DNA of 64,000 nucleotides. Origin: Antedon mediterranea. Its lineage: Eukaryota; Echinodermata; Crinoidea; Comatulida; Antedonidae. Below are positions 62,801 to 64,000 of the stretch, piece by piece. How positions within the stretch are numbered: position 1 is the stretch's first letter; each line of letters begins with the position of its first letter. The notes under the pieces were generated by a model. That model searched no databases and was not told where the DNA came from. It saw only the letters and a program-made list of their open reading frames with translations. A program made the translations under genes and the position numbers. The stretch lies in contig NC_092671.1 in the NCBI RefSeq assembly GCF_964355755.1, forward strand, positions 13,684,501 through 13,748,500, read 5' to 3'.

Positions 62801-63658
62801 TTATTGGAACAAGCATTTAATACTGAAATAGCAAATAAATTATATTTTAATTTCTCTTTAATTACTTGATACGTGAATAGAATTCCATCTCCTTTTAAAC
62901 TTACATGTTTCACAGAACTGTCCAGTGTAGCAGGATGGACAGCTACACGTGTATAAAGTACAAGAACCAGCAACCTGGACACAACCAGCTCCATTTTGAC
63001 AAGCATTATTGGAACAAGCATTTAATACTGAAATAGCAAATAAATTATATTTTAATTTCTCTTTAATTACTTGATACGTGAATAGAATTCCATCTCCTTT
63101 TAAACTTACATGTTTCACAGAACTGTCCAGTGTAGCAGGATGGACAGCTACACGTGTATGCAGTACAGGAACCAGAAACCTGGACACAAGCAGCTCCATT
63201 TTGACAAGAATTATTAGTACAAGCATTTAATACTGAAATATTAAATAAATTAAAATTTACTTTCTCTTGATATAGCTGGTTCTTAAATACTATTTCATCT
63301 ACATTTTGTGCTGTTTTTAAACTTACATGTTTCACAGAATGTTCCAGTGTAGCATGTAGCACAGCTACACGTGTATGCAGTACACGAACCAGAAACCTGG
63401 ACACAAGCAGCTCCATTTTGACAAGCATTATTGGAACAAGCATTTAATACTGAAATAGGAAATAAATAAATTATATTTTAATTTCTCTTGAATTACTTGA
63501 TACGTGAATAGAATTCCATCTGCTTTTAAACTTACATGTTTCACAGAACTGTCCAGTGTAGCAAAATGGACAGCTACACTTGTAAGCAGTACAGGAACCA
63601 GCAACCTGGACACAACCAGCTCCATTTTGACAAGCATTATTAGTACAAGCATTTAATA
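44431..63658 (-). CDS. Gene R: adhesion G-protein-coupled receptor, 3' part
   Basis: Exons in order: six eight-cysteine EGF exons (63,658-62,495), EGF (54,324-54,208), Ig (54,117-53,857), SEA-like (53,699-53,587 and 52,993-52,789), hormone-receptor-like (50,985-50,884 and 50,645-50,515), GAIN (50,421-50,275; 49,994-49,637; 49,540-49,362), GPS (46,225-46,058), TM1 (45,903-45,794), TM2-3 (45,573-45,308), TM4 (45,185-45,116), TM5-7 and tail (44,869-44,431). All junction phases agree. From 54,324 the exons total 2,666 nt, exactly two bases plus 888 codons with the stop. The family self-cleaves at the GPS and signals through a tethered peptide. Ig, SEA and GAIN together recall ADGRF-type receptors, but assignment to a subfamily is not certain. 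The start lies right of the window. Confidence 0.88.
45116..45185 (-). CDS. Gene R exon: TM4
   Basis: A 70-nt exon with a TTACAG acceptor and GTAAGT donor. With one base from the previous exon it completes the FGWG-APAVIVLATI motif (GWG-P-like start of TM4 in adhesion GPCRs), followed by an acidic extracellular loop 2. Confidence 0.9.
45308..45573 (-). CDS. Gene R exon: TM2 and TM3
   Basis: 266 nt. It starts in intracellular loop 1 (RNLRKPEPKKILCNLCASLL), the usual place where adhesion GPCRs have R-x-x-IH-NL. It includes the TM3 block GCTAVGAILHYFLLSSIFW and VQAVMMYYLFVKV, with the conserved Cys that pairs with loop 2. Donor GTGAGT. Confidence 0.92.
45794..45903 (-). CDS. Gene R exon: TM1
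   Basis: 110 nt, phase 0 at the start. After an acidic DFYPHDDDP linker it encodes the hydrophobic helix IIIKIGLALSITGLSLTLLT. Ends in phase 2 and joins the next exon to make an Arg codon. Confidence 0.88.
46058..46225 (-). CDS. Gene R exon: GPS motif
   Basis: 56 complete codons. The pattern CVFWDF…GGWSSEGC…QYCNCDHLTNFAVLM is a complete GPCR proteolysis site, with the two Cys pairs, both Trp and the cleavage sequence HL-T. Autoproteolysis between Leu and Thr would leave the tethered agonist TNFAVLM at the new N-terminus of the 7TM part. It sits on its own exon between GAIN and TM1. Confidence 0.95.
46333..48158. mobile_element. Nested intronic elements with self-matching hairpin ends
   Basis: Outer ends: AGTCGCGTG at 46,333 and hairpin AGTCGCGT-CC-ACGCGACT at about 48,141-48,158, each next to an (ACCG)n run. 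Inner ends: hairpin AACTCGTC…GACGAGTT at 46,525-46,546 followed by GGTTATCCGC, and hairpin GGTTATCCGC…GCGGATAACC at about 47,625-47,650. The body is related to 51,130-52,640 (CTAGACAATA, GATGACGTCACAATGTCCGG, TTTTTCATCAAAAACGCGCG). No coding sequence. The arrangement of a left terminal word repeated as a right-end hairpin recalls non-autonomous Helentron-type elements, which is inference. Confidence 0.55.
48476..48830 (+). mobile_element. 3' end of a non-LTR retrotransposon (RT C-terminus)
   Basis: A 102-codon frame with the C-terminal signature of CR1/L2-type reverse transcriptases (GPKLWNKLP, then SISFRTQFAIKVKEHLI) followed by a T-rich/A-rich tail. It is 5'-truncated and lies antisense in an intron of gene R. 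Confidence 0.7.
49362..49540 (-). CDS. Gene R exon: GAIN domain, C-terminal part
   Basis: 179 nt with one split codon at the start. NFRVVVIAYRNSRLF and GPVISFSVPD form the beta-strand-rich portion that precedes the GPS in GAIN domains. Ends in phase 0 and joins directly to the GPS exon. Confidence 0.85.
49637..49994 (-). CDS. Gene R exon: GAIN domain, middle part
   Basis: 358 nt, phase 0 start. Starts with VASSMVGSVNNMF, includes EEQTVQVGLQDGVYKESMV and VSIQLPPSITSEIM, the typical alternation of GAIN beta strands (V-S-I-x-L-P). GTCAGT donor. Confidence 0.85.
50275..50421 (-). CDS. Gene R exon: GAIN domain, N-terminal helical part
   Basis: 49 codons, phase 0 at both ends. INVTENNVEEVSVAVYNI and SALESTAVILQDIV are the kind of amphipathic helices found in GAIN subdomain A. 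Several N-x-S/T sites are present. Confidence 0.8.
50515..50645 (-). CDS. Gene R exon: hormone-receptor-like region, second half
   Basis: 131 nt. AAYWTCVGDWLSTAMWYS and PEISNCSG resemble the Cys/Trp pattern of the extracellular hormone-receptor (HormR) domain found before GAIN in several adhesion GPCRs. The rest (TAEDILARIIA) leads into the GAIN helices. Confidence 0.75.
50884..50985 (-). CDS. Gene R exon: hormone-receptor-like region, first half
   Basis: 102 nt, phase 2 start and phase 1 end. MCFEVVYNGYTFPDTLVG … EEKCDV supplies the first cysteines of the HormR-like unit. Splice sites CTTCACAG and GTAAGA. Confidence 0.72.
51131..52675. mobile_element. Intronic element with hairpin ends, second copy
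   Basis: Left end: hairpin AATTCGTC…GACGAATT (51,147-51,167), then AGGTGATCATTT. Right end: hairpin AGGTGATCATTT…AAATGATCACCT at about 52,640-52,672. Before the right end are four ATCCGC…GCGGAT hairpins (about 52,386-52,615), each with a different loop. The body is related to that at 46.7-47.6 kb but diverged. No gene; it fills an intron of gene R. Confidence 0.65.
52789..52993 (-). CDS. Gene R exon: SEA-like domain, C-terminal part
   Basis: 205 nt, phase 0 start. LQAGVIADFNFYVYILDVSP and SLVQVGTNSNGYFDVNSI follow the strand-helix-strand pattern of a SEA domain. The classical GS-V-VV cleavage motif lies before this and is not clearly present. Donor GTAAAG; joins the HormR-like exon with a Glu codon. 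Confidence 0.72.
53230..53510 (+). mobile_element. LINE 3' fragment
   Basis: In the plus-strand frame 53,251-53,505 the peptide FSWASVALRNGLPIFIRKAT and FKAALKTHLF matches the C-terminal end of CR1/L2-type reverse transcriptases (LWN-LP-x-IR … FK-x-LKTHLF). It ends in a (TTA)n tail near 53,500. A short truncated copy in an intron of gene R. Confidence 0.65.
53587..53699 (-). CDS. Gene R exon: SEA-like domain, N-terminal part
   Basis: 113 nt. FQVTLIFQELEFTESLQNPS and SSTITAF match the start of a SEA domain (first strand F-x-V-x-L, then helix). Ends in phase 0 and continues in the exon at 52,993. Confidence 0.75.
53857..54117 (-). CDS. Gene R exon: immunoglobulin-like domain
   Basis: 261 nt. 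Cys in SLYCKI, Trp in WQWFKDD, and GYYWCSGSG with the second Cys make a complete C2/I-set-like Ig fold on one phase 1 exon. It is an adhesion module between EGF and SEA. Confidence 0.85.
54208..54324 (-). CDS. Gene R exon: single EGF domain next to Ig
   Basis: 117 nt, phase 1-1. C-DQ-C-QNRGT-C-RQSS-C-DV-C-V-C-LPGFEGMF-C: an EGF-like domain with a shortened first loop and one extra Cys. It differs from both amplified EGF classes. Confidence 0.8.
54721..55170 (+). mobile_element. Nested LINE fragment inside the endonuclease region
   Basis: 450 bp flanked by TTGGT on both sides (54,716-54,720 and 55,171-55,175), splitting the DMNARIG / GKEIPYGDP sequence of the host LINE. The insert holds a CR1-like RT C-terminus (NPSHRLHHLLPKA, YNLR) in the frame 54,744-54,968 and ends in a repeated CAGTTTAT tail. 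This is a textbook 5'-truncated insertion. Confidence 0.85.
55176..58199 (+). pseudogene. ORF2-like polyprotein of the LINE with one stop codon
   Basis: The same reading frame runs from the end of the nested insert to 58,199, broken only by TAA at 56,325. Order: C-terminal endonuclease (IDYMLCSD…SDHN), linker, RT (about 56,180-57,150), a region with 'thumb' features (YKYLGVYISRNL), and the Cys-His C-terminus. Apart from the stop and the insertion it is well preserved, so the copy is not old. Confidence 0.82.
58470..59515 (-). mobile_element. Second LINE fragment, RT part, minus strand
   Basis: On the minus strand: LNISKTKDMIIDF and a YTDD-type box near 59,400 (RT active-site region, frameshifted), then SFVESVTFSFICWFYNLNL near 58,990-59,050, as in L2/CR1-type RTs. 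The 3' tail is at 58,470-58,560. Several frameshifts make it a relic. It is in the sense orientation of gene R. Confidence 0.7.
58623..58724. repeat. Perfect inverted repeat, 33-bp arms
   Basis: Left arm starts ATGTGATAAAAAGTTACTTC and ends ATGATCCAAT; the right arm (58,692-58,724) is its exact reverse complement, with about 36 bp between. It lies in the 3' region of the LINE relic, where the surrounding sequence is degenerate, so perfect arms suggest a recent origin. Confidence 0.85.
59516..60491. other. Intron of gene R, no recognised gene
   Basis: AT-rich with long A/T runs. A 104-codon minus-strand frame at 60,061-60,375 starts MASINSKNRVRQEIHL and is charged, without recognisable domain. 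It might be part of a LINE ORF1 but this cannot be shown. Confidence 0.4.
60492..60889. mobile_element. Miniature DNA transposon with GGCGCAGATC ends
   Basis: Left CACCGGCACAGATCC, right GGATCTGCGCCG, approximate inverted repeats. TTTCATTTTCA occurs on both sides (60,481-60,491 and 60,890-60,900), a likely target duplication. About 400 bp, with a run of 14 G near 60,511 and GACCCCTGGACCCCCAGGGG, and no transposase. Ends and G/C-rich subterminal runs recall hAT-type miniature elements. Confidence 0.65.
60950..61912 (-). mobile_element. LINE endonuclease fragment, minus strand
   Basis: Three overlapping minus-strand frames carry successive parts of an AP-endonuclease. These are YSRELLLNL … CLMETWRNENV … DIDGFQLIHADRT (about 61,620-61,830), YSPIAKTS and LSPDAPN (about 61,370-61,500), and SLGASNHNSIRLFSKYTP with LRGCFDCTDW (about 61,060-61,230). 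Frameshifts separate the frames. The GASNHNS box corresponds to the SDH catalytic motif with Asn in place of Asp, a further sign of decay. Confidence 0.75.
61895..62292. mobile_element. Foldback-type element with arms made of degenerate 16-bp repeats
   Basis: Right arm (62,149-62,292): nine successive 16-bp units in one orientation, for example CCTGTCGGCCAATTGT and CCGGTCAACGAAATGT. Left arm (about 61,905-62,040): the same unit in the opposite orientation, for example ACATTGGGCCAACTGG twice in a row, with one longer unit. About 108 bp of unrelated sequence lies between. Consensus on the left-arm strand: ACATTTCGCCAACCGG. No coding content; the apparent frames across it are repeats. Confidence 0.75.
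62495..63658 (-). CDS. Six eight-cysteine EGF exons of gene R
   Basis: Exons at 62,495-62,617; 62,700-62,822; 62,905-63,027; 63,110-63,232; 63,327-63,449; 63,536-63,658. All are 123 nt, phase 1-1, with the same cysteine spacing as the left array. Three of them share a local variant (TGCVQVSGSCTLYTC or GAGCVQV) and an intron with CTTTAATTACTTGATACGTG, seen in the left array only at its right edge (17.76 kb). They are the only exons visible between the right edge and the EGF at 54.3 kb, so they very likely precede it in the same transcript. Confidence 0.75.
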
Positions 63659-64000
63659 CTGAAATATTAAATAAATTATATTTTACTTTCCCCTGATTTA
63701 CTTGGAACTTGAATAGAATTTCATCTGCTGCCCATGGCACTCTTCAATTTTCACCTATTGTATTGCATCCTTGATCGATTTTGGTAGTGGGGAAATGCAA
63801 AGGATTGCCAAACGCAATGTTAGGCAGTTGCAAAGAAATTAGTTTAAAAAACACACTTTCGTACAAATTTGACTTTATAATATAGACTATAATGGATAAA
63901 GGGGAATTAAAAGGTGCCCCAGCTCGAACAGGGGTACTATCGGACTTGTGGTTTGGGAGGAGATAGAGGAACAAATTTTGGCTTAGTGCTATTATAATAT
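63659..64000. repeat. Spacer and shared module at the right edge
   Basis: Same long spacer and roughly 65-bp module as in the left array, ending in the last bases of the window. The eight-cysteine array of gene R therefore probably continues beyond 64,000. Confidence 0.75.

Overview
The window is intron-rich, AT-rich animal DNA, most likely from a marine invertebrate. Phase-1 EGF exons, an adhesion-GPCR gene, several non-LTR and LTR retrotransposon families and frequent short AGGCCTA-type motifs would suit an echinoderm- or hemichordate-like deuterostome, but the species cannot be fixed from the sequence. Nothing here looks bacterial or viral.

Two host genes are visible, both on the minus strand. 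Gene R (63,658 to 44,431, its 5' end beyond the right edge) is an adhesion G-protein-coupled receptor. In transcription order it has six tandem 41-residue EGF exons (62.5-63.7 kb), another EGF exon, an Ig domain, a SEA-like domain over two exons, a hormone-receptor-like Cys/Trp region, a GAIN domain, a textbook GPS and seven transmembrane helices. The 14 exons from 54,324 down to the stop codon join with matching phases into one open frame of 888 codons plus two leading bases. Gene L starts at about 38,400 with a signal peptide and runs left past position 1. It carries 15 six-cysteine EGF exons (37.9-22.9 kb), a 51-nt half-EGF exon (20.2 kb) and 31 eight-cysteine EGF exons (17.9-0.2 kb). These last are the same EGF type as in gene R, so gene L is probably a tandem paralogue whose receptor part lies left of the window.

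Both EGF arrays are being expanded by tandem duplication. The eight-cysteine array grows by multi-exon blocks that carry truncated pseudo-exons and a spacer module. The six-cysteine array consists of about 1.97-kb two-exon monomers, arranged partly as near-identical 3.94-kb dimers. Each monomer also carries a tRNA-like sequence ending in a T-run. A roughly 65-bp intronic module is shared by both arrays, and two LTR elements sit at the same base position of this module.

Mobile DNA fills the rest. There is a 7.5-kb Ty3/gypsy element (7,627-15,092) with several frameshifts and an integrase lacking its first catalytic-Asp segment, and a young 1.6-kb non-autonomous LTR element (20,989-22,609). An endonuclease/RT LINE (about 54.4-58.45 kb) is interrupted by a nested LINE fragment. 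Several further LINE tails, hAT-like miniature elements, a foldback element built of 16-bp repeats (about 61.9-62.3 kb) and a family of intronic elements with hairpin ends complete the picture. The interval 38.5-44.4 kb between the genes is itself assembled from repeated blocks.
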